Assembly (NCBI RefSeq): GCF_963678975.1 | Contig: NC_089285.1 | Location: 7,798,694-7,862,693, forward strand | Length of the DNA: 64,000 nucleotides | Origin: Dysidea avara | Lineage: Eukaryota > Porifera > Demospongiae > Dictyoceratida > Dysideidae | Direction: 5' to 3' | Shown here: positions 16,801 to 27,185 of the stretch, piece after piece | Numbering within the stretch: the first letter of the stretch is position 1 | Layout of the letters: each line of letters begins with the position of its first letter | The notes under the pieces: generated by a model | What the model was told of the DNA's origin: nothing | The model's database searches: none | What the model saw: the letters and a program-made list of their open reading frames with translations, nothing else | Program-made: the position numbers and the translations under genes

Positions 16801-18475
16801 AAAGAACACATTAACATTCCGTGAACACATTAACATTCTATTAGCAGTAAAAATGGCGAACATCCTCCAATAAGAGGTAGCCACTGCCAATAGTCCTGTG
16901 GGACCTTAAATTGAATCAAACGGTCAAGAGGTAGGTTTGTACTGAATCAAGCTATCTAGTAGTCTTCAAAAGACAAGAAAAAACCATCTTTATTGATGAA
17001 TATAACATAGTCAAGATACAAAAAATAAATAGTAAGTGAGTGAGTCCTCGGACACACATGGGCAATAAAATGCCCCACAAGTGGGTGTGTGGCAAGGGGA
17101 AAAAACAGCGATAAAAAATTTAACTACAATAAATAAAAGAATTAAAGCAGTCAATGTTCAAGATTTCCTTGACCATTCTGGGTAATCTCTTGCCATGAAA
17201 ATTCTCTTTGAAGAAGAAATTGAAATACCTGCAGCCAAGTCAAAAATCCATCTGCAGGTTGATTTAGTGTATCGTAAAAACAAGCAGCTCCTAGACAATC
17301 AAATTCCAATTGTATCTCTTGGTACTTTCTTCTCTTGAACCCTGTCAGACTTGCATCTATTAGGAACATGTCAGATCTTTGTTTTTTTATCATAAAGAAC
17401 AAAATCAGGAGAGGAGGGATTGTTGTTTGTGGAGAGTCACTTGCACGCATACCAGGCAAGTCAGCATAAACTAAGATTGTACTTAATTCAGAAAACAATT
17501 TAGTAAGTTCAGTAGTCAAACAGTGCAGATGAACATAATTATGTGAAGCGGCCCTGCATGCACCTTGGTAAACCAACTTATTATCAAAACAAGAATTTAT
17601 GATTTAATACTAAACTGTTAAGCGATCAAACTATATTTTCATTGAACAAAAAAAAATCTTGATTCCGGCTGCAGACAAGGGGTAGTCACTTCCATACCGC
17701 CAATTGATGCGCTTGCAACCGGGATCAAGAAGTTTGATCACCAAAATATTGTCTTGATCACTTGATTTCATCTTCCAAGAGCCTTGATTCTTGATCGTCA
17801 ACCGTAAAAGCTTAGTGTTACCCAAAGGTAGCTTTCAAAGGTGCTTGATCGCCACTTTTGCGGACGCCTTGATCGCCTGATTCACTGCAAAAATACCCCT
17901 TGATCCCGGTCGCAAGTGCATGCAGTTGGTGGTATGGAGGTGACTACCCCTTGGCAGATGGCCATGGCTCTACAAGACTATTTCCAGTATTGATATATAT
18001 TACTGAAACCCTGTCTTAGTGGATAAATGCATAGAGAGAAGACCATCATGATTATGATGAATGTGTACAACAATAACAACAACAAAAAAGAGACAAGTAT
18101 GCGAATCCTCGGACTAACATGCGACCACAGATCTGATCTACACAGTAGTCGTTGTGGGCATGGCAAGGAAAGAAAAAGTGTAACTACATGCATACGTACA
18201 TACATACATACAATAAGAAAAAGCCCTATAAGTATTACTATCTATGATAAATCATAGATACTATAGGGTACGGCTATAGTATCTATGGATAAATGCCACC
18301 TCTTCCAATACACTATGGCTATATTGGAAGGTGACCCTTTAATAGGTTCCACTGTACAGACACCACACTCGCACTACTTCACAGACTTACCTCTATTCTT
18401 TCCAAGAGGCAGAGACGATCCTTTAATAGGGGGGCAAGGCTGCCCAGTCAATAAGTGCTTCAACTCCTCTTCCAT
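13837..18475 (-). CDS. NUDT18: NUDT18-like Nudix hydrolase, copy B
   Basis: Seven exons: 18391-18475, 16629-16771, 16410-16518, 15749-15860, 15095-15229, 14577-14682 and 13837-14076. All splice phases agree (1, 0, 1, 2, 2, 0), giving 309 residues. Exon 1 encodes [19 protein letters not shown]. Exons 2-3 carry [16 protein letters not shown] and a complete Nudix box [23 protein letters not shown] that fits GX5EX7REUXEEXGU, then SWVRVTF as in human NUDT18. Exon 4 has [18 protein letters not shown], and the last exon has the NUDT18 C-terminal [15 protein letters not shown]. By family it should remove 8-oxo-dGDP-type nucleotides from the pool in the cytosol. It is the more canonical of the two tandem copies. 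Its start is 131 bp upstream of the converged end of copy A's first exon region. Intron 1 (16772-18390) holds a retroelement fragment. Confidence 0.92.
14705..14960 (+). repeat. Dispersed repeat with CA microsatellite end, copy 2
   Basis: Starts in a CA/GCAC run (14705-14770), then GTGCTAGCATGG, GACTAGTAACCTGCAGGAGG and AAGGTGAAGG; it ends near CTTCCCCAGTTAATACC. Matches copy 1 at 10971-11200 in reverse orientation, except that the CTTCCCCAGTTAATACC end is in the same orientation in both. Lies in intron 5 of NUDT18 copy B. Confidence 0.55.
17151..17576 (-). pseudogene. Fragment of a retroelement C-terminal domain
   Basis: The translation contains [16 protein letters not shown] followed by [14 protein letters not shown] and [10 protein letters not shown]. 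This resembles the segment (…RASDSP..TIPP…RPD…ELT…KY..L..D) found at the C-terminus of reverse-transcriptase elements in sponges and cnidarians. Which retroelement class it comes from is uncertain. It is a short, isolated, decayed piece inside intron 1 of NUDT18 copy B, in the same orientation as the host gene. Confidence 0.35.
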
Positions 18476-18660
18476 TTTGTAGCTTAAGCTGCTCAATATA
18501 ACCTCGTCATGCACACACCTCTCGACACGCCCATAGTTCTAAACATAGATAATATACCCCCATAGATATGTTCTAAACAACGCACAACTATGATTATTTC
18601 TGCGCGCGCCGTTGCTGACTCGTGGCTACGACTGGTACATGTGGTATCACCCGTGATGGC

Positions 18661-18730
18661 GAGTGATGGCGAGTGATGGCGAGTGATGGCGAGTGATGGC
18701 GAGTGATGGCGAGTGATGGCGAGTGATGGC
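18661..18730. repeat. 10-bp minisatellite (GAGTGATGGC)7
   Basis: Seven perfect tandem copies of GAGTGATGGC, preceded by a partial copy at 18653-18660. It lies about 190 bp upstream of the NUDT18 copy B start codon, so it is within or near that promoter. The lack of divergence suggests it is recent or changes in length. Confidence 0.95.
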
Positions 18731-20030
18731 ACTCCGCTGGAATTACTGCCGCTGCAACGGAGACAATCGTTCGTTATTTATTTGAACACAAGTATTGGGT
18801 CTCGGTAACGCGAAACAGTGCTTGTGTTTCAGGTGTTTTTTTTTTGTACGCATGCTACATGTGTTATGGAAAGTTCCTGTACTTGTGATAAGGTTATTAT
18901 ACTTGAAGATATTTTACGTATTGTTTGCTGATAAGTGATCTATGTGTTACACGTGGCAATCAGTGATATCCGCAATGACGTTCTTAAACCAGGCGCGCGC
19001 CTGGTTTACTGAAATTGTTTTCGTGAAAGTGTGTGTGTGTGTGTGTACCTATCTACCTACCTACCTATGTTTGTCCGTACACACCCACGTGAGCAAAATC
19101 GTTAAATAATAGAGCGGTTGCATGTGACGTCACAGGTGCGGCGTTCAAATGAAACGTGTGGCAAAATGTGTTGCATTTGTACCCGATTTGTACAGCCAGG
19201 TGCTGGGAAAATTGCGTGTTTCATTTTCCTGTTATTGTAGAGTAACTAACAGCCAAACTACGTCGGTGTTGAAAATCGTCTGCTATCAGGTACTAACATA
19301 CTAGAGTAGTGAGAGCATAGCTGGTCTGCTTTGTGGCTACATGGCGAAAATAGTGTATATTCGCCCACGCACTTTTGAAACAGATCCACCCGTAAGTTGA
19401 AATGGCGAGGCTAAACTGCTTTCTTTCTTCATAATTGTTTCAGAAAAACTCTTTTAACACATTGGTAAACGTGAATAGGCATCTGGCTTTGTGAGCGTGC
19501 TAGCAAAAAGTAGAATTTTATCGTAATTCCAGAAACCAGACCAGCTACGCTGTCGTCCTTCTAGTATATTAATACCTTATAATAGGTGAATGTAACACTG
19601 TAGTATCTAAGCTATCCGTACTTGCGTTGTGGCAGTAGAATTGAATACGCAATTTTCATGCATTGTGGCTATGGATTCTTGCCACACGTTTTTTAAAGTG
19701 CATCTAATGTAATTATTTGTACAACCGCTCTACAAGTAAAGAGTCTGTATAAAACTTCTGCACAGGTGAACTTTGCTCTGAGGTGGTTTCTTTTTGGCGG
19801 ACTGAAATACGGGTGTGGTGACTTTCCTCCGACTACCTTCCCCTTGAGGTTTTCAGGCATTTAGCAACTGAAAAACAATGGTGCAGGCCTCGTACACTAC
19901 CAGGAATAGCCTATCGCTTCGAGTTGAAAGGGGGCTTATCCCTAACGTACGTGAATGAAAATTAAGAGCAGCTTTGAGGCTTTGTCGAGAGAATTTATGG
20001 AGAGAAAAAAACACGTTAGTCACACTATAA
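18731..20030. other. Spacer between NUDT18 copy B and the ISL2EU-type transposon
   Basis: No gene recognised. It contains a short (GT)n run at 19029-19046 followed by (CTAC)n, and an 11-bp inverted pair TAGAGCGGTTG (about 19111-19121) and CAACCGCTCTA (about 19723-19733). The left end of the ISL2EU-type transposon should lie in its right part, but no convincing terminal repeat was found. An ATG reading frame at about 19879 (MVQASYTTRN) may be a decayed start of the transposase. Confidence 0.35.
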
Positions 20031-21443
20031 AACAGTTTAGAAGATACTTCCGGATATCTGGCTGCTATTAACAGGAAAAACCTTGATCTCCAACGGCTTG
20101 ACAAGTACAGAATCTGTGAAAGGCACTTCATATCAGGTTCCCCCACCTCACTGTACGATCGAACAAGTCCAGACTGGCTACCGACTGTAAACCTCGGGTA
20201 TGAGGCTAGCGATTCTTGTTCCAGCACGAAGGACAGAGTAGAGAGGTATGAGAGGGCTCGTGAGAGAGAGCTAAGGAGGACTGTGCAGCAAGAAACTGAG
20301 GCTTTGTTACCTACTGTAACTGCTACCGTAGCAGACAGAATTGTTGATGAAGAACTACGGCTTATTGCAGCTGAGCAAATTGAAACTGCCAAGCAGTACT
20401 TCAAGCCAAGAGTGGCCACTGTTTGTGAGTGCTCAGGTCAAGTGAAGAAGCTAGAAGAAGAGTTAGCTAAAAGCCAAGATACTATCAAGCTTTTGACTGA
20501 ACAGTTGACAACACAGAAGCAGCTACAAGGTACTTTTACAGAGGAATGTCTAGCAGCAGCAAGTGATGATTTTGTGAGGTGCCATACTGCCTTGCCAAAT
20601 TTTAATATTTTGAGGGCCATTTTCCAGCACGTTCACAAAATGGTACCAGCTGGCGGCATCACAAAGCTTTCTCCTTTTCAGGAATTTATGTTTGTTTTGC
20701 TAAAGCTCCGTATTGATCCTCCTCTTGAATATCTAGCCTGCCATTTGAGGATCTCAACAGCTACTGCATCTAGAATTTTCATAAAATGGCTAAAGCAGAT
20801 GGACATACGTTTGCAAGATTTTATAATCTGGCCAGAAAGAAATGCTCTTCAGAAGACAATGCCAATGTGCTACCAAGCATCATTTGGTAAGAAAGTGGCT
20901 GTTATCATCGACTGCTTCGAGATATTTATTGACCGGCCTTCTAGTTTATCAGCACATGCAAGCACTTGGTCAAACTATAAGCACCATAATACTGCTAAAG
21001 CGTTGCTAGGGATTACACCTCAGGGCACGGTGTCGTTTGTTTCAGAATGCTGGGGTGGTAGAGACAGCGACAAACATCTCACAGAGCATTGCAGTATATT
21101 AAGAAAGTTACTCCCTGGTGACATAGTATTGGCAGATCGAGGTTTTGACATTGCTGAGTTGGTTGCTATGATGCGTGCACAACTTCACATTCCTGCCTTC
21201 ACAGGGGGTAAGAAGTAACTATCAGCAGAGGAAGTAGAGGATACTAGGAAGATAGCGAATGTTAGAATCCATGTGGAACGTGTTATTGGGTGTGTCCGAC
21301 AGAAATATAAAATACTTCAAGGCACACTTCCTATTGACTTTGTTCGCAAAAGAGTAGGAGAGGAGATACCAGTCATTGACCGAATAGTGCGAGTATGCTG
21401 TGCATTAAATAATATGTGTGTGTCTGTTGCACCTTTTGAGTAG
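20031..21443 (+). pseudogene. THAP/DDE_Tnp_4 transposase, one in-frame stop
   Basis: An open frame from 20031 encodes the second half of a THAP zinc finger (YRICERHF with its C-x2-H pair, then SLYDRTSPDWLP), a coiled-coil-like stretch (VKKLEEELAKSQDTIKLL), a helix-turn-helix region (PLEYLACHLRISTATASRIF) and the DDE fold: first Asp in VAVIIDCFEIF, second in VLADRGFD. A TAA at 21216-21218 follows GKK; the same frame then continues [20 protein letters not shown] with the catalytic Glu in HVERV, to [14 protein letters not shown] and a stop at 21441-21443. The one stop removes the catalytic Glu unless read through. The first Cys pair of THAP was not found. A polyadenylation signal AATAAA is at 21473. 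Confidence 0.8.
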
Positions 21444-21551
21444 CATGTTCTTAGTACAAACAATATTATGTAAATAAAATGTTATCACTTTCTCATACAA
21501 TATAATTCAACTGTGCATGTTATAATGCTAACATGTAAATAATACATAATA

Positions 21552-22586
21552 TTAAACCTTCTTGCGTCCTTTGCCTTTTGCAGTTTTCCTCCAATCAGGA
21601 CAAAACCATTTTCCTTTTGGAATAGAAGTGATCTTCAAGCAGTCTAAATGAAACCACTGGATTACACATTTGTCATTGTCACATCCTATCATTTTCGCTT
21701 TATCTGGACCCTTACAGTAGCAGTACACTTCATCATTTACCTCAGACTCAACATCACAATCATCAGCCACCAACTGGGATTAGATTAGATTAGATTAGAT
21801 TAGATTATCAATTTTTGTCAAAGACATGGGTACACAAAAGGCACAGCCTGCAAACGTGCTCCCCATACAGAACATACAAGTACAAAAAACAAACACATAA
21901 CAGTAACACAAAAACATAACACAAAACAAAAACATTAGAATACACGGATTGAAAAACAAAACAGTTACAAGATTATGCAAAAAGAAAACGACGAAGTGCA
22001 GTCCGGAACGCAACTGGATTAGTCAATTTTAGAATACGTCAATTCTTCATCCTTGTATATGCGCTCAACATAGATGCTTGTTTCTCCTTCACGGCAAGTA
22101 AATACACAGAAATCACAGTACTGCACATTACAAACAAACAATTGTGCCTGTACTTGGTAATAGTAAGTATGAGAACGATCGAGGTGCAGTGAATCACCCT
22201 GCTGAATTAGACAAAACTGTGTGTCATTCATTGCTGCTTGTTCAATACTCTCTGCTCGGTGCTTGTATGGACATTTGATTTCAACTGTACCTTTGCTACA
22301 ACAATCATATTCAATAACTCCATCAGGCGAAGCTCCGATAAATGGCCAATTCGGATTTATAAACAAACCATTCTCTTTTAATTAAATGTTTTGGTGAATT
22401 CCCTTGACAGCTTTCAAATACTCGTCACGAGCAAACCTCTCGTGCTTTTTCTCTTCGCAACTTTCTTAACTCATAATCTACCTTTCCTTCTCTATCAGTA
22501 ACAGCTGGGATTCTATGAAAGGAGATCCCTTTGTCTGACTCACTGTCAGAACGATTGTTGCATCGGAACACTACACACTGCACCAT
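21552..22586 (-). pseudogene. THAP-YqaJ nuclease-PHD protein, disrupted
   Basis: From 22586: MVQCVVFRCNN...KGISFHRIP is the first half of a C2CH THAP finger; its frame soon stops, and the rest of the finger is missing. At 22366-22019 comes a YqaJ-type (lambda exonuclease fold) core: NPNWPFIGASPDGV, then GTVEIKCPY and YYYQVQAQLF. These keep the Asp, Glu-x-Lys and Gln of the nuclease site. At 21773-21552 comes a C4HC3 PHD finger, YCYCKG...GCDNDKC...FHLDC...FCPDW, where the last Cys is Trp. A LINE tail at 21778-22010 separates YqaJ from PHD. In ISL2EU elements this protein is thought to assist transposition. PHD fingers bind histone tails, but the lost zinc ligand would weaken this one. Confidence 0.8.
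21778..22010 (-). mobile_element. Truncated LINE tail inserted in the YqaJ-PHD gene
   Basis: Read on the minus strand it ends ...TGTACCCATGTCTTTGACAA, AAATTGATAA, then (TAATC)n at 21779-21806, the microsatellite tail typical of CR1/L2-type LINE 3' ends. CAACTGG at 21771-21777 and 22011-22017 flanks it as a probable target-site duplication. It lies between the YqaJ and PHD parts, so it landed after the element itself. No reverse transcriptase is left. Confidence 0.6.
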
Positions 22587-23164
22587 TCCCACATGTGCAC
22601 CAATATGGCGGTTTCCTGTAAATTACGTAAGCTTGCTCATGTGATGAAAACACTCTATAGTTAATTCCAGATGAGTTAGCTAGCTGCATGGCGACTGGTT
22701 TTTAGAAGTAGCACAACATCAACTTGTTGACGTTGCGATTACAAAATTTGATGTCATAATTGACAAAATGGCTGTGTTAGTGTGGGGGCTTTAGCGACTT
22801 TGGCACACAGTATTCGAAATGAATGTTATCTGTATATTTTTACACATGGAACCACGAGATAATAAAGGTAAGAAGTAGTACATGTACCGTGACAGTGCTA
22901 TACGAGTTCCAACAAGGAAACCAGACCAAAAATTTTAAAATCGCACACAAATAGGCTTATTTGTATTGCCTTTTATACTATAAGCCTCACCTTCACCCTT
23001 ATTCGAATTTATAAATGCTATCATAGGGAAATGCCATCTCACCCAATACCTCCATGTACAAAGTCCCCACACTATGGTGGCCATTTTGTTTGTGACATCA
23101 CAGATAATGCACGCTACGTCAAGAAATGTAATTGCGGATATCACTCATTTCGTAACATTTTGTA
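22587..23164. other. Spacer right of the ISL2EU-type transposon
   Basis: No gene recognised. It should hold the transposon's right end. Sequences such as GTGGCCATTTTGTTTGTGACATCACA (about 23078-23103) resemble the arms of the neighbouring palindromic repeat and may be another decayed copy. Confidence 0.35.
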
Positions 23165-23920
23165 TAAAATCAATGAGTCTCATCCACAATGACATTTTAT
23201 GACATGATAAAAATGGCTGCGATAGCTGGGGGACTTACATAAGCGCCTATGGGGAAATTTTTAAATTGCTCATATTTCAGCTAGGAAAGAAGATATCGAG
23301 TTCTAAATAACAGGTACTGTCAAGTTTTATATAAGACATTGCGATATAGTCTCGCGCAGCCAGACCACTATTTCAGTGCTGGGGCTTATCAATTGGAGAT
23401 TATAAGCGCCCGCGCTGGAAATGGTCTGGTACACTTCCAATAGGCCAGTTGTGACAGCACCTCATTTAACACTTCGAGACTGTTGACTGATTCAAACACA
23501 TTTTAAGTTGCTAGTACTTATAATTAGAGACTCGTTGAGCAATCAGCCTATCGACACCTCAAATTCCTACCGGGTGCTGTCACAACTGGCCTATTGGAAG
23601 TGTACCAGACCCTTTTCAGCATGGGCACTTATAATCTCCAATTGATAAACCCCAGTGCTGAAATAGTGGTCTGGCTGCGTGAGACTAATTCCGATAAACG
23701 AGTTTTGTAGCATTTCAAAAAATTTTTGAATAGCATACGTTTATAATTAGCTTTTGTTACTTTATAACCATACCTGTCGGTTAATGGTCTCCATGCCTAG
23801 CTGAAATATGAGTGATCCTCCTAGGTGCCTATATAACAGTCCCCCAACTATTATGGCCATTTTTATTCTCGTGATGTTGTAAAATGTCATCGTGGATAAG
23901 GCTCATAGAGGACTTGCACG
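23165..23920. repeat. Palindromic MITE interrupted by another MITE
   Basis: The arms at about 23170-23300 and 23790-23915 are reverse complements: TCATCCACAATGACATTTTA and its partner CATCGTGGATAAGG, plus GCTCATATTTCAGCTAGG against CCTAGCTGAAATATGAG, and AACTATTATGGCCATTTTTA against AAAAATGGC. The middle is occupied by a separate 341-bp MITE (23347-23687) with its own target duplication, so the outer element is older. Confidence 0.75.
23347..23687. repeat. MULE-type MITE, 113-bp terminal inverted repeats
   Basis: Begins TAGTCTCGCGCAGCCAGACC and ends GGTCTGGCTGCGTGAGACTA. The inverted repeats run inward about 113 bp (through GTGCTGTCACAACTGGCC). Flanks ATTGCGATA (23338-23346) and ATTCCGATA (23688-23696) are a 9-bp target duplication with one mismatch. 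The 9-bp duplication is the mark of Mutator-like elements. The ends are shared with the 99-bp element at 47910-48008. Confidence 0.85.
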
Positions 23921-24310
23921 TGTGACGATGCGGGCCAGCAATGGTTGTGAGGAGGCCATACAACTTTCTATGGTGCACATTGGGTCAGAGCAAAGGTAAT
24001 AACATTTATTCACTAAGGGCTAGGTTAGTGACACTGGGAAGTAGGGCTAGGTTCAAAATAGAATTCCTCAACATTGGCTTTGTGAAACAGGTGGCCAATT
24101 AGTTTTCGATGAATTACTCAGCTTCTTCGCTGTTTCTAACCAGCTATATGTTATTTATTCAACAGCACTCTATGCGTTCGCTTCACTATAGACCATTACA
24201 AATAGTGAGAAGGTGGTTTTCAGTCATTACGTTGTCCCAAAACATGGCCAACAAATGCGGTTGCTTAGCAATTACTATGAATTATGTCACCCTGCAAGTC
24301 CTCTATGAAA
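23907..24310. repeat. MITE with TCATAGAGGACTTGCA ends
   Basis: TCATAGAGGACTTGCAC at about 23907 is matched in reverse by TGCAAGTCCTCTATGA at about 24293-24308, followed inward on both sides by a GTGAC-type motif. It abuts the right arm of the palindromic element. The interior, including the open frame at 24109-24327, shows no protein character. Confidence 0.55.
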
Positions 24311-25790
24311 CTCTCAAATGTTATTGACAGGGGTAAATCCAGGATTTTTATTTGGGGAGGGGGCTCTGGTGAATGAGTGTGTATATAACAGGGCTGGCAT
24401 GTTAAGGCCTGGGGGCACCCCCCCAGGAAATTTTTTGAATTTTAACCCTTCTGAGATCAAATTTAGTGCAATCTAGCACCGTGTAATGCCACTGGCCAGC
24501 TGTAACACAAAGCTAGACACACGAAGAGCCTTGAACAGTTGTCCAGATGTTTTCTATGTAAATTTCTTTGGCACAGGTGGTCTTGAGAGCCTAATATTAG
24601 GGCTGGAGGCACCATATTACCTGCTGGGTCATTTTATAATAATGCAATTGCCCACCCACCGCTTCCGCATGGTGATGTGCATGAGTAGATACCATGGTAA
24701 AACATGGTGCTCAAAATCATGGTAACATCAATAGCTATGTAGCTTGCTATGGATTAAAATGAGATAAACACCATATGATTGGCTGCATACTTCAAACTTG
24801 TAGCTTTTGACCTTCCCAAGATTGAAATGAATATCTCACAATTAATTTATTGATGTGCTAGATCAATGGTTTTTATTAGGTTACTTATAGGTAATATTAA
24901 TTTTATATTATAATATACACCAAGTCGATTGTACTGAGCCAGTTTAGCCTCTCTTGAGTCATTGTACTTCTCATGGTGTTTTTACTAATTGAAGCATACT
25001 TATTGATCTTTCACACTCACAGCTAGTAACTGGAATTGTGGCAGCCAACACTAACAGTACATATACATTAGGGTAAAGTTCCTTGTCTGCATTCTGCAGT
25101 GCCTTTTTTGGCGTGTTTAATTTTTCTGTCATAGTAATGCATCTCTCTGAACACCAGTAGTTCTTGCATAGGTCAAATTCTGCGACAAATCCTTTGGAAA
25201 TGGCTAATCATCATCCTAAAACTGCAGTAATTCATCAAAATCTAAATGAGTGATCCTAGCATGTGGCTTATATATCTCTGAAGGAAGAGTTGAATAAAAT
25301 GCGAAAGAAATCTGGATGATGGCTCATTAAACCAATGTATTTATTTCACTAATTAGGTGATCAAGCATGGGAATAGTAGTAGTAAGTTTAGAGCATTCAC
25401 TTGGAACAATCAGAAGGAAGATTTTGCTGATGTTGCTGTCTATCAGTTACTCTTGGTGTGGATTCTTCAATGCCAACACTTTGACACAATAGTAAAACTT
25501 GACTGTAAATCAACTTTTCTATGTCAGATCTTAACTTTATATAAGTGGATTTGACATTTTTGATTTCTCTATGAACAAGGATTGCATCAATGTAGCGACC
25601 TTGGAGCTTAACAGAAAGCCCTTTAATGTATGAGAGTATACTTTGTGTGGTCACCAAAACTGCAACAAAGAAAAAAACCGAAACAATGTTAAAAATAAAG
25701 ACTGAGCATCTGATCTTGTTTCAGCATTCCAACCTACTTGAGAACTGTTACCAAGCAACATACAATTGACATAAACAAATCAACAAAGCT

Positions 25791-26389
25791 TTAACCCTTT
25801 ATTATCCAATGGCTAATATATTGCCATAACGAGTGCCCTTTATAAACAGAGCCATAACTCCTTTTTCCTAGGGGCTACGAAGCTGAAATTGCTAGCAAAC
25901 TGCTCAGAAGGACCGGGCGCTTCTAATGAAGTTTACCGTTCGGCGATAGGAAGAAGCATGGGCAAGTTATGGCACTTGGCAATATAAATAGCGTATACAA
26001 AACAATAATACCTGTTTAAAACTCCATGTTCGCCTTCTCCCTGCTACTAGTAGGCTTTAGTTAGAATTACTCCATTCCCCACATGATAAGGATTCTAAAA
26101 ATAAATAGTGTGATGTCATCGTGTTGATTAGTAAGATGGCGGCACCCATCTTTGAATGCCATGGGGATACGGAGAAGATACGCTTTCTTCGCTTCATAGC
26201 GCATGAGTTGTGTGTGTGATCTGTAAGTATTCTAGCTGTGTTGGTAGAAGAGAGAGATGGCTTTCAAACGGTATATAGCTTGATGGGTTAATTAATGGGT
26301 GGGGTCCACTCGTATCGCACACAGTTCACACAAGCCATAAAAGTTTTCACACTTGGTTTTGTAAAAAAACATCGGTAATAAAGGGTTAA
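25791..26389. mobile_element. piggyBac-type MITE inserted in the hAT element
   Basis: TTAA at 25791-25794 and 26386-26389 flanks a 591-bp element that begins CCCTTTATTATCC and ends GGTAATAAAGGG, a 10-bp terminal inverted repeat. Both the TTAA target and the CCCTTT ends are piggyBac features. On the minus strand the hAT coding sequence resumes on the far side (EKHKA, then FVDLFMSIVCCL), so the insertion is certain and younger than the hAT copy. No reading frame of note inside. Confidence 0.85.
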
Positions 26390-27185
26390 GTGCTTTATGT
26401 TTCTCAATCCAGTGTGTATGACACATTTCCTTGATTTTTTCTGTTTTCATGGGTAAATAATTAGTCAACCCATTTCTCTAATGCCAGCTGTCTAATTGGA
26501 GAGTTGTTAAAGAAGTGTGCTATTTTCTCTATTGACCAAATACTACAGCACTTTACCAGACATGAATTTAATTGCCATGTGTATCATGCTTTGGGGTGCT
26601 TTGCAATTATACAAGCAGCAGCCCCTTTCGATTTTCCAGCCATTGCCCCAGCTCCATCATAAGCTTTCCCACAGAGAAACTGCAATGGTAACTGCCTGCC
26701 ATATTTGAAGTTTGCTGAGTATGTTATCAGCAATTGCCTGCCCTGTAACCCCAGATGTGCACTTGTGAAATTCCATGAAAACTTCAGTTGGGCATCCTTC
26801 ATCAAGGTAAACACTAATAGATAATTGTTCATCGTTTGAGATGTCTGTAGCTTCATCTGCTATGATAGAAAAATAACCAGCTTTGTGAACCTTGTCTAAC
26901 ATTTTATTGTGAATTATTATATCACCACAGATACCAATAAGCTCATTTTGAATGGTTTTGCTGGTGTATATAGCATTACCAGCAGCTGATTTAAGATGAT
27001 CATGAAGAACTTTGTTACCAGCCTGAATTTGAAACTGGAGCAATGCAAGTAAATTACTGTGGTTACTGTCTGGAGGTTCTCCCACTGAAGGTCTATCATC
27101 ACGGTGACCATGAAAAGCAATGCCTTGTCTTGCACAAAGGAGCACTGTTTCTATTATAGAATGAAACTTCAGATGATTTTCATCT

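Larger units (their letters stand above)
20031..22586. mobile_element. ISL2EU-type DNA transposon, two convergent genes, decayed
   Basis: Two genes meet tail to tail: a plus-strand DDE transposase with a THAP remnant (20031-21443) and a minus-strand THAP-YqaJ-PHD gene (21552-22586). A DDE_Tnp_4-type transposase paired with a YqaJ nuclease is, as I recall it, the hallmark of ISL2EU (IS4EU) elements. Terminal repeats and target duplication were not found by eye, so the outer ends are unknown and lie outside the span given. One stop interrupts the transposase; the YqaJ gene has an internal deletion and a LINE-tail insertion. This copy looks dead. Confidence 0.75.

Noticed and set aside
19853-20419. 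Minus-strand frame of 188 codons, Ser-rich
   Set aside because: It lies opposite the transposase coding strand and has shadow-type composition.
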